Source: Isoetes taiwanensis
Taxonomy: Eukaryota > Streptophyta > Lycopodiopsida > Isoetales > Isoetaceae
NCBI GenBank assembly: GCA_021234155.1
Contig: JAJEKV010000104.1
Coordinates: 498,001 to 562,000 of the forward strand
Direction of reading: 5' to 3'
DNA length: 64,000 bases
The notes beneath the pieces are model-generated. The model saw nothing but the letters and a program-made list of their open reading frames with translations. It was not told the origin of the DNA and did not search any database. Shown one piece after another: positions 34,569 through 44,643 of the stretch (position 1 is its first letter; the number at the start of each line of letters is the position of its first letter). Made by a program: the position numbers and the translations under genes.

Positions 34569-35868
34569 TCAAATGAAGCCTCTTTCTTTGTTTTGATCAG
34601 CTGCCTCTTGCAACGTGGTTCCAACACCTTGAGGTTTCAAGGCGCCCCCCACGGAATTGCGGAGCTCTGCTTCTTGTACCTTAGCAGCATCCAATTCGGT
34701 GACAACTTTATCACGAGGAAGCCGAGACTTGGCCTCCTGCAAGAAGGGAAAAAAAAAAAACTTGATCAACCTAAACAAATAGTATCAATTCAATCTGACT
34801 CCTAAATAGGAGAGTAAACTAACATGGGACATGAAACAAACAGGGTTGATAAACCTAATTCCTAAATAGGAGAGTGAACTAACATGGAACATAAAACAAA
34901 CAAGGTTGATAAACCTAAACAAATAGTATCAATCCAATTCGATTCCTAAATAGGAGAGTAAACAACATGGAACATAAAACAAACAGGGTTGATAAACCTA
35001 AACAAATAGTATCAATCCAATTCGATTCCTAAATAGGAGAGTAAACTAACATGGGACATAACAAACAGGAGATAGTGCCCTAAAACAAACAGGAGGTAGT
35101 GCCCTATAAGAAACTTATATAAAACAAATAGGAGGTAGTGCCCTATAAGAAACTTACATGGAGGGCATCAAGGTAGGTAACATTAGTGCTTCCAGTTGTG
35201 TGACCAGCTCCAGCAACACCCCTGGTGAGCAGGGATTGAGCATGAGCACCTGGGCCTGCCGTCACGCCTTGCGCGACTCCAGTCGCCCTTGCTTCTGCAC
35301 TTTGTATTGCCCTAACATCTTGCTCTTCCAAGGCTGCTTTTGGTGCCTTCTCTGCTACCTTTTCTAATGCCTAACATGTCAAATCCATGCTTCCCACATT
35401 AGATAACCAAACAAACAGAGAATGATTCTTCATATGGTTCAGTTTACCATTCTAAACCCATAAGAAAAGATATGTAATTCATAACATAAATACGCTCATA
35501 GATTATGCCCATAGATTTTCGTGAGAAAACGAGATTCATGTTACACATTCATAATACAAATTTACAGAGTATAAGCACAGAAACAACAAGACGGATTACC
35601 CTTATATATTAAAAAGGAACAAGCATTTCCTGCAGTAGGCTAACATAGGAAGAAAGATAAGGAAATTCTGTTAAACCTCCCCAATTGTAACTGCGTTGCC
35701 GGAATCCGGCTCTACAGCTCGACCGCCGGAGCTAGCATAGTGATGTGTTTCGCCTACTGGAGGAATGCCTGGAGAATGAATTTCGTAGGCAGGATTATGA
35801 TGAGGGAGCAATTCCGGCGCCTCAGTCTCGTAATGCACTTGCTGGCCGCGCGCTTGCTGTGCCTCCAT
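34569..35868 (-). CDS. SMP-family (seed maturation protein) LEA protein, three exons
   Basis: Late-embryogenesis-abundant proteins of the SMP family are hydrophilic, largely disordered desiccation-protection proteins of seeds or spores. Exons on the minus strand are 35,868-35,677 (donor GAG|GTTTAA), 35,370-35,158 (acceptor GTTAG, donor CAT|GTAAGTTT) and 34,736-34,569 (acceptor T-rich then CTTGCAG; ends TGA). All phases are 0, giving 190 residues without a break. SMP signatures: VTIGEALEKV across the first junction, VRAIQSAEARATG in exon 2 and LPRDKVVTELDAAKVQEAEL in exon 3, i.e. about two SMP units at residues ~59-118 and ~138-185. I start at ATG 35,868; the frame is open upstream, so an additional 5' exon carrying another SMP unit, as in larger family members, is possible. 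Confidence 0.87.
34775..35157. repeat. Minisatellites filling LEA intron 2
   Basis: A ~90 bp unit (TTCCTAAATAGGAGAGT... AACATGGAACATAAAACAAACA... GTTGATAAACCTAA) is repeated about 3.5 times from 34,795 to 35,068. It is followed by two to three copies of a ~50 bp unit containing AGGAGGTAGTGCCCTATAAG. The repeats lie entirely within the intron and splice sites are intact. Confidence 0.85.
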
Positions 35869-35899
35869 AGCTCGGATAGACCCTAACTCTTCCTTCAAA

Positions 35900-35938
35900 C
35901 ATAGTATAGGGCGAATATGCATGCACGTTGAACGTGTC
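35900..35938 (-). promoter_or_regulatory. RY and ABRE-like motifs upstream of the LEA gene
   Basis: On the minus strand, ACACGTT (35,937-35,931) and ACGTG (35,928-35,924) are followed immediately by the RY core CATGCATA (35,923-35,916) and a weak TATA-like CTATACTA (35,910-35,903). RY sites bind ABI3/LEC2-type B3 factors and ACGTG cores bind ABA-responsive bZIPs; their pairing is typical of seed LEA promoters. They lie only 35-70 bp before the chosen ATG, so the untranslated leader would be short. Confidence 0.5.
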
Positions 35939-36273
35939 TCATTACTCACTCGCTTTGCTGGTGAGCTTGAAATTGTTTAGCCTACTACAAGTGTCCAGAT
36001 TACATTGAGTTTCATTGGAAGGTAATTAACTTAAAACTTTGCCATTATGTTGGAACTTCCAACTCCAAGCCCTCATCTCCCGGTAATTAGAGCAGCATTT
36101 TTGGCAATTATACACTAAACCGAGCCTAATGTCAAACCTAAATTGCCGCTCTTAATTGCCACTAATAGAATCTGAGCTCATTCGGCATTTTGCAAGATGG
36201 CTCTTCCTCATTTGTGGACGTAAACTGCCACACCAAAAACTGCCGTAGTGGAATCTCACCCTTAGACATATTA

Positions 36274-36310
36274 CTAGTAAACGTGTGCCCGGCGTTGCCG
36301 GGCTAATGTC
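36274..36310 (-). mobile_element. Helitron 3' end, minus strand (5' end not found)
   Basis: The plus strand reads A|CTAGTAAACGTGT followed by GCCCGGCGTTGCCGGGC, i.e. the minus-strand terminal hairpin and CTAG (36,277-36,274) with a flanking T. It is the same terminus as at 16,259. The body lies to the right; I could not place its TC end. Confidence 0.85.
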
Positions 36311-37075
36311 GTGACTTGTATTTTTCCTTGGCATCTAACCTTTTCCTTGATCAACCTTTAAGAACCCACATCACAACAATCTTTATGTGGGCCTTCAATC
36401 GGTATAGAAACCATCAATGATGCAATCCAAATCACATGTCTACAAAGTTCGTGTTGATCAACCTTTAATTGAGATTATGTTAATCAACCTTTAGTTGAGT
36501 TTTTAATCAACACATGTTGAGTTGCATCCAATAGGATTAAACATTTTTGTAAATTGCTCACCACACATGTTGAGTTTCAGCTATTTATTACATTCAACGT
36601 TTTTCTTTCCATGCAAAGTTCAATCTTATCCTTTGCAGATATAACATTCCACATTCCCTGAAATTTGGCACATCTACACTACAAATGTAGTCGCTAGGAT
36701 AGAAGTGATGTTGGTGCACAAACTATTATGTGGGGCAAAAGGTTTAGTATAACGAATTATTTCCAACAATCCAGAACGTAAAACAAAGTTGGAGCACAAA
36801 CCATTCTAAGGCAAAAGTTGTTAATACACAAATTGTTTCCGGCTTCAAAAGGCCACCGATCCAAACATTCCATTCATCTTTTCAAATAAACCAACAAATG
36901 ATATTAAGCAATTCCATTATTTTGACTCCATTATTTTGACTAATGAAGTCCAATGTTTTGCTTGAGAGACTAAGGCATTTGAAGAGCTGTCTTTTATTTG
37001 AAACAAAACTAATTCAACAGTAGTCATACATTTTAACCTACGTCTACATAATTATTTGTTTATCGCGTGCAGGAG
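36311..37075. other. Probable Helitron interior, no gene seen
   Basis: AT-rich sequence following the Helitron terminus, with short repeats of TTGATCAACCTTTA-type sequence near 36,345-36,500. No coding segment is recognised. Confidence 0.4.
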
Positions 37076-37079
37076 CACA

Positions 37080-37765
37080 GGTGCATCGAACCGCAAACGG
37101 AGGCGGATCGCCACTCAGTAAGCTATGGGATGCCAGACCCTTGAACAGGTCAAGATGGCACATTATCAACGCCACATAAATCCCATGTTGGAGCGGGGCC
37201 CGCAATGCTACCTGCGCACTCATCTACCCATGAAAAAGCGCAGATCCATTGCCTCTATCCGCACAAGTGCACACCATCTCCGGATTGAGACAGGGAGATG
37301 GATTGGGGAGCTGCGTCATGAGAGGCTTTGTCCATGCTGCCAGGTTGGAGCTGTGGAAAACGAATGCCACACCCTTCAGAGTTGTCCAGCATACGATGAC
37401 ATTCGGATACGCTATGCTAAGCTGGTCTGTCCTGGATGAGATGCTGAGCACGAGCTCGGTACGGAGGTTGGGCTCATACATTCAAGAGATCATGGGTCGC
37501 CGAGATCAGCTCGGTCCTCGGGCACTTACATGATACATGTACATATTTCTGTCCCCCATGATATATATTTGTATTTGTATTTGTACAATATGACAGCAAA
37601 CCTATTTCTGTCACGGTTTTTCCTTCAAACAACCCTTTTATGCGGGGAGGGGGTTTTTTAACCCAGACAGTAATACGCTTGATGCGCCTCCTGTTTGGGT
37701 CCCATAGACCAATTGATCTCCGTGGACGATAGAAATTGTATTCTATTCTATTTTATATAATTATT
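37080..37765 (+). pseudogene. LINE 3' end with zinc-knuckle C-terminus and (ATTCT)n tail
   Basis: A frame of ~100 residues ends with RLCPCCQVGAVENECHTLQS then CPAYDDIR, a CCHC-type C-terminal domain of LINE ORF2 (SxAHxLRIETGRW precedes it). After a frameshift the protein would end SYIQEIMGRRDQL. The 3' untranslated region contains a GC-rich module and ends GATCTCCGTGGACGATA followed by short ATTCT repeats. It is strongly 5'-truncated and a second copy is at 39.0 kb. Confidence 0.72.
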
Positions 37766-37781
37766 TATTTTGCTCTTACAA

Positions 37782-37782
<1 letters not shown>

Positions 37783-37835
<53 letters not shown>

Positions 37836-37836
37836 A
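37783..37836. repeat. (GAT)n microsatellite
   Basis: About 18 uninterrupted GAT units. Confidence 0.95.
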
Positions 37837-38970
37837 TAGTACATAAAAACCTATGTTGTTGCCAAAATTTTTTTTTCAAAAAAATCAATGTGTGCCTTAA
37901 TGCTTTCTGATAATGCTTATATGTCTGTTTATGCTCATTCCACTTTGTTGTACAATCTTTATTTGTTTTCTATTCTGCACAATTTCATATTCAAATTTAT
38001 GATCAAGCATGACATTTACATGTACAATTCATAAAAAGAAAATAAGCCAAATTGTAGCAAACTCCAAAAAATATTGAAGTGTAAAAGAAACGTAAGTGAA
38101 ACTCCAGGTAAAACCAAACAGATAGCTAGTTGAAGGTTACATTCAAAATGACAATTTTCATGAGAAACAAAAAGCAACATGAAAAGCATTTAAACTGTGT
38201 TGTTATTCTTCATTCCACATGTAGTTAAACTATACTTGGAGAATCCTCTATATAGAGACCACCTTATTTTCTGTTTAATTAAGTGCATATGCAGAAGATA
38301 CTAATTACAAACATTCACGCCACATCTTTGTATAGACTTTTGTAGGGAACATCTTTTTATCTGAATGAAGGGCATTAGATTTAAAATGTATCTGCTTGTT
38401 GGTGCTTCCTTTAGACTTGCTTGCAAGTGCCAGCCACAACAGAGATCAAGCCCAATGCATCTAATGGCAGACATATCTTTCCCTGTATTGTGCCACAAAG
38501 TACAAACATTATTAAGTTCTAGAACATCAAATCAGTATACTTTATTGGTAAATGGAACTAAGAAAACCATGATGAAGACATACAACTATTGCAAAAAACC
38601 CTACGGTGTGTGTGCAATGGAAGTGAGGCTAAGAAATCCTGGTCATTGATTACCTATACTGAATACTTGGAATGTGGGATACATGGGCTCTATAAATAAT
38701 AAAAAATATTAACTGGTGAATTAATTCTCATAGCTCGAGTGCCAAATCAAGCCTGTTGCATCCATAAAAGCGGCAGATATAGCTAAAAATCTGTCAATAT
38801 AGAATGCATTTTGCAGCTATGGCTTCTAAAGGTTTCCTTATGTGCTACGTAATAAAATCATGAGTTTTTAGAGGATGCAGTTATGGCGAACAAAAAGCTA
38901 ACAAAAGATAGGGCAAAGCTCTTCTTCTATATGTCTATGGCTGTAAGTTATTGGCTATGCTGGTTCATTT

Positions 38971-39025
38971 GATATGGTGGTGCTCGGGGGAGTGGCTCGG
39001 AGAGTAAGAACAAGATAGTCGCATG
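38971..39025 (+). repeat. Direct repeat, copy 1 (copy 2 at 40,219-40,272)
   Basis: GATATGGTGGTGCTCGGGGG followed by AGTGGCTC and AAGATAGTCGCA occurs here and again at 40,219. The LINE 3' end at 39.0-39.6 kb lies between them, so this may be a duplicated or LTR-like segment split by insertions. Confidence 0.6.
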
Positions 39026-39039
39026 GGAATTGAATATTA

Positions 39040-39580
39040 AAACCTGCACCATTGAGATATCTATGGAACCACGGAAAAGGTTGACATCCTATAATTGGCC
39101 CACGTATCCTTACATTTTTCCAAGCCACGCCAGGACAGGCTCTGTCAATGCTGCCAAATGGGAGTCATTGAGGGTGAATCTCATACCCTTCAAAGTTGCC
39201 CAGCATATGATCAAATTCGGACACGCTATGCTGAGTTGGTCAGGCCTGGCCAGCCGTTACATGTGACATTGAGCACAGCATCCGTACGGGTGCTGGGATC
39301 ATATCTTCAGGAGGTTATAGACATGCGAGATCAGCTATGTCCTCGGGCACACACTTGACATGTATATATATATTGATGTATACTTGTACAATTTGACAGC
39401 ATTCTTTTTACTGCCACGGTTTTTTCCTCGAAAACCCTTCGGGGCGGGGGTTTTTTAACCCGGACAGTAATAAGTTTGCTGCGCTCCTTATGGGTCCCAT
39501 AGGCCGATTGGCCTCAGTGGACGATAAAAAATCATTCTCATTCTCATTCTCATTCTCATTCTTATTCTCATTCTTAATCC
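39040..39580 (+). pseudogene. LINE 3' end with (CATTCT)n tail
   Basis: The frame reads RLCQCCQMGVIEGESHTLQS, CPAYDQIRTRYAEL and SYLQEVIDMRDQLCPRAHT before a stop at 39,358. The same LINE family as 37.1 kb, here with an intact C-terminus. The 3' untranslated region carries CCTCGAAAACCCTTCGGGGC and ends CCTCAGTGGACGATA, followed by about eight CATTCT-like units (39,531-39,577). Confidence 0.75.
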
Positions 39581-39995
39581 CTATATAAGGGGAAGAGGTG
39601 CGCTTATTGGATTCAGTTCCATCTCCATCCCCCGTATGCTCCTTCAACTGCCTCTTGTCGCCTTCCATAAACTCTATATCTGTTTCTTAGAGAGGATTCT
39701 CTAAGGGTTGATGATCATAAACCCCTTTTTGCTTGACGTAAATTGCGCATGGACTATCTTGGAGATTCTTGCTTTTGCGGGCCCAGTGGAGAGCTTTGGG
39801 CTAGAGGCCTGGTTTGGTTTGGTTTTTGAGAATCTTGCATGCTTTTAGTATTGGTTTATTATCTATGAAAATATCTAAAGATTGATATACATAGTATTCT
39901 TGAATTCTTTATTAATGATTATAAGGATGTCAAGTCCTCTAAGTGAACTGATGCCATCTCTAATAGAATTGAAGTAAAAGTCTTTATTGGGCAAG

Positions 39996-40110
39996 AAAAT
40001 TTTTAGCCTAAAGGGCTAGATTTGGAAATTTTTAGCCTAAAGGGTTAGATTTGGAAATTCTTAGCCTAAAGGGCTGGACTTGAAAATTTTTAGCCTAAAG
40101 GCTGGAATGG
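39996..40110. repeat. Minisatellite, four copies of ~30 bp
   Basis: AATTTTTAGCCTAAAGGGCT followed by AGATTTGG is repeated four times with few differ­ences, the last copy missing one base of the GGG. Confidence 0.88.
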
Positions 40111-40461
40111 AATATTTCTGATTGTGGACTCAATCAGGGTTGTAACCATGGACTTGGTTATGTTAATTTGCCATATAATTTCTTGATCGAGGACGATCAA
40201 TCCCGAGAAGGGAAGGAATTGATATGGTGGTGCTCGGGGGAGTGGCTCAGAGAGCAAAACAAGATAGTCGCAGAAGCGATCACAACATAGTTGTTACTCT
40301 TTGCACCTATCAGCATACTTTTACCTAGGTTCACAACTTGACGAAGAAACTTGGAAGGTACATTACAAAGAGTTTAGGAGAATTTGCATTGTGAGAAAAT
40401 ATAACCATAAATATGCGCTCACACTATCTCCCCCCGATTGGGGTTATTAAATAAATTAGTA

Positions 40462-40547
40462 GAAACCCTTCCGGGGTTCTAATATGGAAACCCTTCCGGA
40501 TTTTCAAATCCGGAAGGGTTTCCATATTAGAGCCCCGGAAGGGTTTC
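40462..40547. repeat. Near-perfect 86 bp palindrome
   Basis: Arms 40,462-40,503 and 40,506-40,547 are inverted copies with 41 of 42 positions matching and a 2 nt centre. Each arm contains GAAACCCTTCCGG twice. The single mismatch would be a G-U wobble in RNA from one strand. Long palindromes with no spacer are usually unstable, so this is likely young or constrained. Confidence 0.93.
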
Positions 40548-41916
40548 CACTGAAAGTGGAATTTTTCGGAAGAAGATATCTGCGGCCCTTAATTAATGAC
40601 CAGATTTAATTCCCACGGCTATTTTTAGAAGAAGCTTTTTAGAAAGAATTTCTTTTCTTCTCACCTCTTCTCCGGCTGCAATTGGAGATTCAAGGTTTCA
40701 CCTCACCGGCAAGGATTCAAGAAGCGTTTCTGAGGCAAGGATTCAAGAAAGGGTTTGTGGCGATTCAGGGGATTCAAAGATGGAGGTAGCAAATACCAGT
40801 GCTCTGCTTCAAACGAAAGACGACAAGGGCTGCCACATTTTTCATGTTACAATAGCTGCAGCGTCTTCTCAGCAGGCATTCTGGGTGGTTGAATGAGGCA
40901 GTGAAGGATGCAGAAGTCATGCAGCAGCAATCTCTTTGGCAATCTAAATATCTTTTGCAATGCCAAAATCTCTGTACTTAAAAATCTCTTTTGCATTGTA
41001 TTTAAATATCACAAATCACCTCGCTGCTTGGGCTCTTAGAGTTCTCTCTTTACGTGCATTGGATGAGTTCCTTGATCTTGTTGGCATTGGATGAGTTCCA
41101 TTATCATCTGCAGTATAAGTATATGTTAGAATGTTGTGGCCTAATCTTTCTCTTTCTTGCATACCTTTTCTAGGTCATTTTAATCGCTGAATTGTTTCTT
41201 TAGACCCTTCTTGCATGTAATAGCTTCTAGGTCACAACAGAACAATGTCTGCATGCAAGTTTTTAATTAGATCATAAAAAGATAGATTGAAGAATGAAAA
41301 CTATGAAACTATTAACAAACAAAGTGTTGTGGCACTATGGGTTGCCCTCATGAATTGGTAGTGATGAATGGAATGACTTTAAATTTGAATTGGAATGCAA
41401 TAGATTACTAGAATATACTTGTTGCTTTCGCTCATGGTTTTAGCAACTTGTCTTCGATCCTTCAAATTGTTTGTTATGTCTTTGATTTCTCTTACGACTT
41501 TAGTGTTGGAATCCCTACATATACCACATTCCTCCTTTTGCCTAGCATTAGGGCGGATTTGGGGTCTGAAAATGGCCCTTATCTTGGGCTAAAGATTTCC
41601 ACGTCAGATTCGCCAGGACCAATCAGGTTTGCGCCTTTTTTACGAAAGTCAGTATTACTTGGCAGGTAGAAGGATGAGCAGGCTTACTTAGCATCCACAT
41701 GGCGTATTTTCATAGGGGATGCCTGCGCTTTTATTGCAACCATTTTAATGGCCCGTATTTTTCGGGAGTCGCTTCGCCGCCCAAAATAATGGTGACTTTG
41801 ACCGCCTACTATCAGCGTCACCAACTCCCTTGTCAAATTTTGGCGCCAAACTTCTGTACTGTCACTCCGGCGCCTCTACGTGCATCCTCTCCGCCTTCAC
41901 TCCTCATCTGCAATCC
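40548..41916. other. No recognised gene
   Basis: A short frame beginning MEVANTSALLQTKDDKG at ~40,780 has 38 codons and no recognisable family. The rest is AT-rich with no supported feature; 41,510-41,860 could be a promoter or leader for the BAH-like gene that follows. Confidence 0.4.
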
Positions 41917-41955
41917 ATGTCTCCTGTAATTTCTGTGTTCTTGCCCCATTTACAG

Positions 41956-42566
41956 AACTCCCAAGGTCAAGAAGTGGGAGGTTTTGTCTCAATAGGTTCG
42001 TGGGTGAGTATGCTGCCATCAACAAGGGGCGAGCATAGAGTTAAACGACAAAGGCGATCAGACGTGCGGACACATTGGATAGGTAGGATAAAAGAGTTCA
42101 AGTTGAATTCTAGCGGCCGGAAAGTGGAAAGTATAACAATACGACATGCATATACCCCTTCTGATATGGCCAAAGAGCTAATCTCCACCAAAAACAGCTT
42201 CCCAAAATTGCCCGCAAATGGTAACCACCTTAAACGGATCACACGACGCTTAGCTAGCATTCGCCTACTTAACTGCGTAGAGATAGTTTCACGTCGTGTG
42301 ATCTTCTTATCTTTTCATTTCTTTTGTTGACACGTGTTTACAAACAAATTTATTGTGCAGGTTTATGTTTATCAGACGTCGTGGATGTCATTTCGGCCGA
42401 AAGTATTAGTAGTGTACTTGTCGTATCACATAGACATCGGAATTGTCCTTTTCCAAGGTATGGATGCCGTGACCTTGCGGGGTATAGGCATCCGGTTTTT
42501 ACTGGACATGATTATAACGTAAAGGTCGTGAAACCGAGCTTGAGGCGGTTGAATTGCCCCCTTTAA
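41956..42566 (+). CDS. BAH-like chromatin protein, two exons
   Basis: Exon 41,956-42,220 follows acceptor CCCATTTACAG and ends AATG|GTAACC. The next exon 42,361-42,566 follows TTTATTGTGCAG and ends TAA; the phases join in frame. The joined frame has the course of a BAH (bromo-adjacent homology) domain: VSIGSWVSMLPSTRGEH at the start, THWIGRIKEFKLNSSG in the second strand pair, HAYTPSDMAKEL where BAH domains have F/YRPED, then across the intron SDVVDVISAESISSVLVVSH where they have LSDHxDVxxAxxIxGKCxVH. BAH domains bind histone tails or nucleosomes. An ATG at 41,917 is in frame upstream, or a further 5' exon exists. The next unit downstream resembles histone H3. Assignment is by eye and should be tested by profile search. 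Confidence 0.5.
42237..42303. mobile_element. 67 bp foldback in the BAH-like intron (family member 1)
   Basis: GATCACACGACG at 42,237 and its exact inverse CGTCGTGTGATC ending at 42,303 enclose 43 bp. The whole unit lies inside the intron, so it is compatible with splicing. Confidence 0.8.
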
Positions 42567-43426
42567 GTGAACTTTGTAAGCCCACGACTAATGAGAACAA
42601 TGTAATTGCAATGAAGAAATGCATGGTGACGAGGTGCAAGCGGGAATGTCTGAAAACGGAGGCGTGAGGATGAGTTTCAAAATCTTCACACCGCTTTGAG
42701 GTATTTGCTAACATATTCCGGATGGCGCAGGGAAGTTCAAAAGCTCGAAGACATATCGTGCTTTCTCCCCCCCACGATTTTGTGGATGGCTTATTTTTGG
42801 TTCCGACACAGGATGTTCGATTCCACGAATCATCCGGTCAACTAACGAGGTCCGCGTAGTTAAGTCCTCCTTTAAGTTCGGATACTTTCTTCCAAAACAA
42901 TATTTATCGTTAATTGTCAACTAGAACGAAGGAAACAGAAAAAGAGAGGCTGCACAACTTTTTGGGAGCCGTTTGAGGACCATAACGTATTACACTCCGT
43001 CGCGGTGGATATTCGAGTATGGAGAGGGAGGAAGTCATTTATACGGCCACCATGGAAAGCGAATGGCCATTATCAGAGCTAAGAGTGCTAATGGAGACAG
43101 AGGAGATTGCTGACGACTTCCATTATTTTATTGATGGCATTAGGGTTGGTTCTGAGGCAAGAGGGAAATGTAAAGTTTAGTGAGTTCGCGATCAACAAGA
43201 AATTGTCTATCGGCTAAGCGCTTTGAATCTCGGTTTTTATTTGTGTTTTTTTGTCGATGTTTTTAGGGTTCCGTATTTTGTCCGATATTTTTTTAGGGTT
43301 CCGTACAATTATTTAAAAACGTTACCATCATATTTTACTTTAACTTCTGTTTTTTACTATTTATCTCTTGCCAGTTGTCTATTTTTGTCAGTGTTAAGTA
43401 GTATAAAGCGCCATCCGTGAGAAGCC
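42567..43426 (+). other. Gene-like but broken frames between BAH-like and H3-like units
   Basis: Several plus-strand frames look protein-like but are interrupted: KKCMVTRCKRECLKTEA near 42,612-42,666, RRHIVLSPPHDFVDGLFLVP near 42,750, and EWPLSELRVLMETEEIADDF near 43,065-43,130. I recognise no family. They could be further exons of the BAH-like gene or decayed neighbours. Confidence 0.3.
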
Positions 43427-44292
43427 ATGGCAAGAACTAAGCAAAGCTGCAAGGATCCATCCGGTGGTGTAAGGCGGTGATTACATTAGTCCGCCTTCTT
43501 CATCGACTCAAGTCTCTGATAGAGATTCTCCTCCTCCGACCATGCCTAACAGAAGACCCGGAAAAGAAATCCGCATGAGACGGCGGGAGAGGCAGCTCCG
43601 GAGTAAGTAGGGAGGTGCACTCCGGTTCGAGAGACGAGGGATGAAAATGTGAGAGACCGTGGCGAGAATATGACGCCGATTAATTATTGGGCAGCCGCCT
43701 CTTCTTGCTCTTTCCTCGCTCCTCCCTGCTTCCTCCCGTGGAGGTGCCAGACCTTCAAATCAAAGGGAGGAGGCCCAACGCCGTAAAGGGAAGGCGACCA
43801 GGAATGTGAGGAGACGGGGAAGAGTTCACGGGCCGAGGAACAAGCCGGGGTGAGGAGGCCGGAAGAGTCGGCCGAAAGCAAATGCTCCCAAATGCCGGGT
43901 GGGTGAGGGTAGTGGCCTGGAAGCGGAAGACGGGTTCGGCATTAAAGCGCTTTACGAGATTAAGAAGTATCGAAGAGCACCGAGATGGTCATTCCGCCTC
44001 CCATTTGCCAAAGTTTCGTGGAGAGAGATTCTGCAAGAGTGTGGTGCGATACATCATACCAAGCATGTAATTCAAACAAACCGCCTTAAATGCTCTTCAA
44101 ATGACTTCTGAAGCGCTTGGTGTCGGCCTGTTCGAGGACTCATGGAAACTTGCAGCAATACATGCCAAGCGGGTGATCACATGCCCAAGGACATGCGCCT
44201 GCGTCTTACGCATAAGGGATCCCGAGTACTATGGTCAAAATTTTATGGCTGAATACAACAAGAAGAAAGACCCCCCAGAAAAAAGGCCGTGA
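43427..44292 (+). pseudogene. Histone H3-like gene with long tail, broken frames
   Basis: It opens ATGGCAAGAACTAAGCAA, giving MARTKQ, the invariant H3 start, with a TATAAAG at 43,402. A basic, Ser/Pro/Arg-rich stretch of roughly 170 codons follows, crossed by several stops or frameshifts. Then come IKALYEIKKYRRAPRW (H3 alpha-N, VALREIRRYQKS) and RLPFAKVSWREILQE (KLPFQRLVREIAQ). After a one-base shift come ALQMTSEALGVGLFEDS and AAIHAKRVITCPRTCA ([20 protein letters not shown]). A charged extension, DPEYYGQNFMAEYNKKKDPP, replaces the normal RGERA end. The long tail and divergence recall CENH3-type or other variant H3. As written it cannot make a full protein unless introns or consensus errors explain the breaks. 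Confidence 0.68.
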
Positions 44293-44426
44293 AGTGCCTT
44301 TGTGTTTTTTTCATATGTATAATATTTCTTAATATAATGGCTTTATAAGCTTAATCTCTTAGTCCATTTCTTTCTTAGAAGCCTAGCCGCACTTTGTATT
44401 TTTTTTTTTTTTTATGTTATCGTGAG

Positions 44427-44494
44427 GATCACCGCGGCCAGCGACAAGCATTGTGCTTTTTGTTGCACATAGTAGTCTTCGGCGTCGTGTGATC
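44427..44494. mobile_element. 68 bp foldback downstream of the H3-like unit (family member 2)
   Basis: GATCACCGCGGCC at 44,427 and GGCGTCGTGTGATC ending at 44,494. Arms match imperfectly and length matches the intronic copy. Confidence 0.72.
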
Positions 44495-44643
44495 CAACCC
44501 TAACCCTAACCCTAAAATGTACGGACAAATCTCCCCACAACGGTACGTGTCCCCTTTCATAATCGACAACGGCTACTTGAGTTCAAAAGTGACAGCGCCT
44601 TACCGCTCCTAAACATCTTCTTGTTTTCGTCATTTGCTTCGCC

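Noticed and set aside
30300-41000. CRISPR-like array in the tandem repeats
   Set aside because: Repeats here are adjacent units without unique spacers, in a plant nuclear context.
44494-44516. CCCTAACCCTAACCCTAA run, telomere-like
   Set aside because: Only about three units, and mostly CCCTAA and not the plant CCCTAAA. Too short to be an interstitial telomere; it is a common low-complexity motif.
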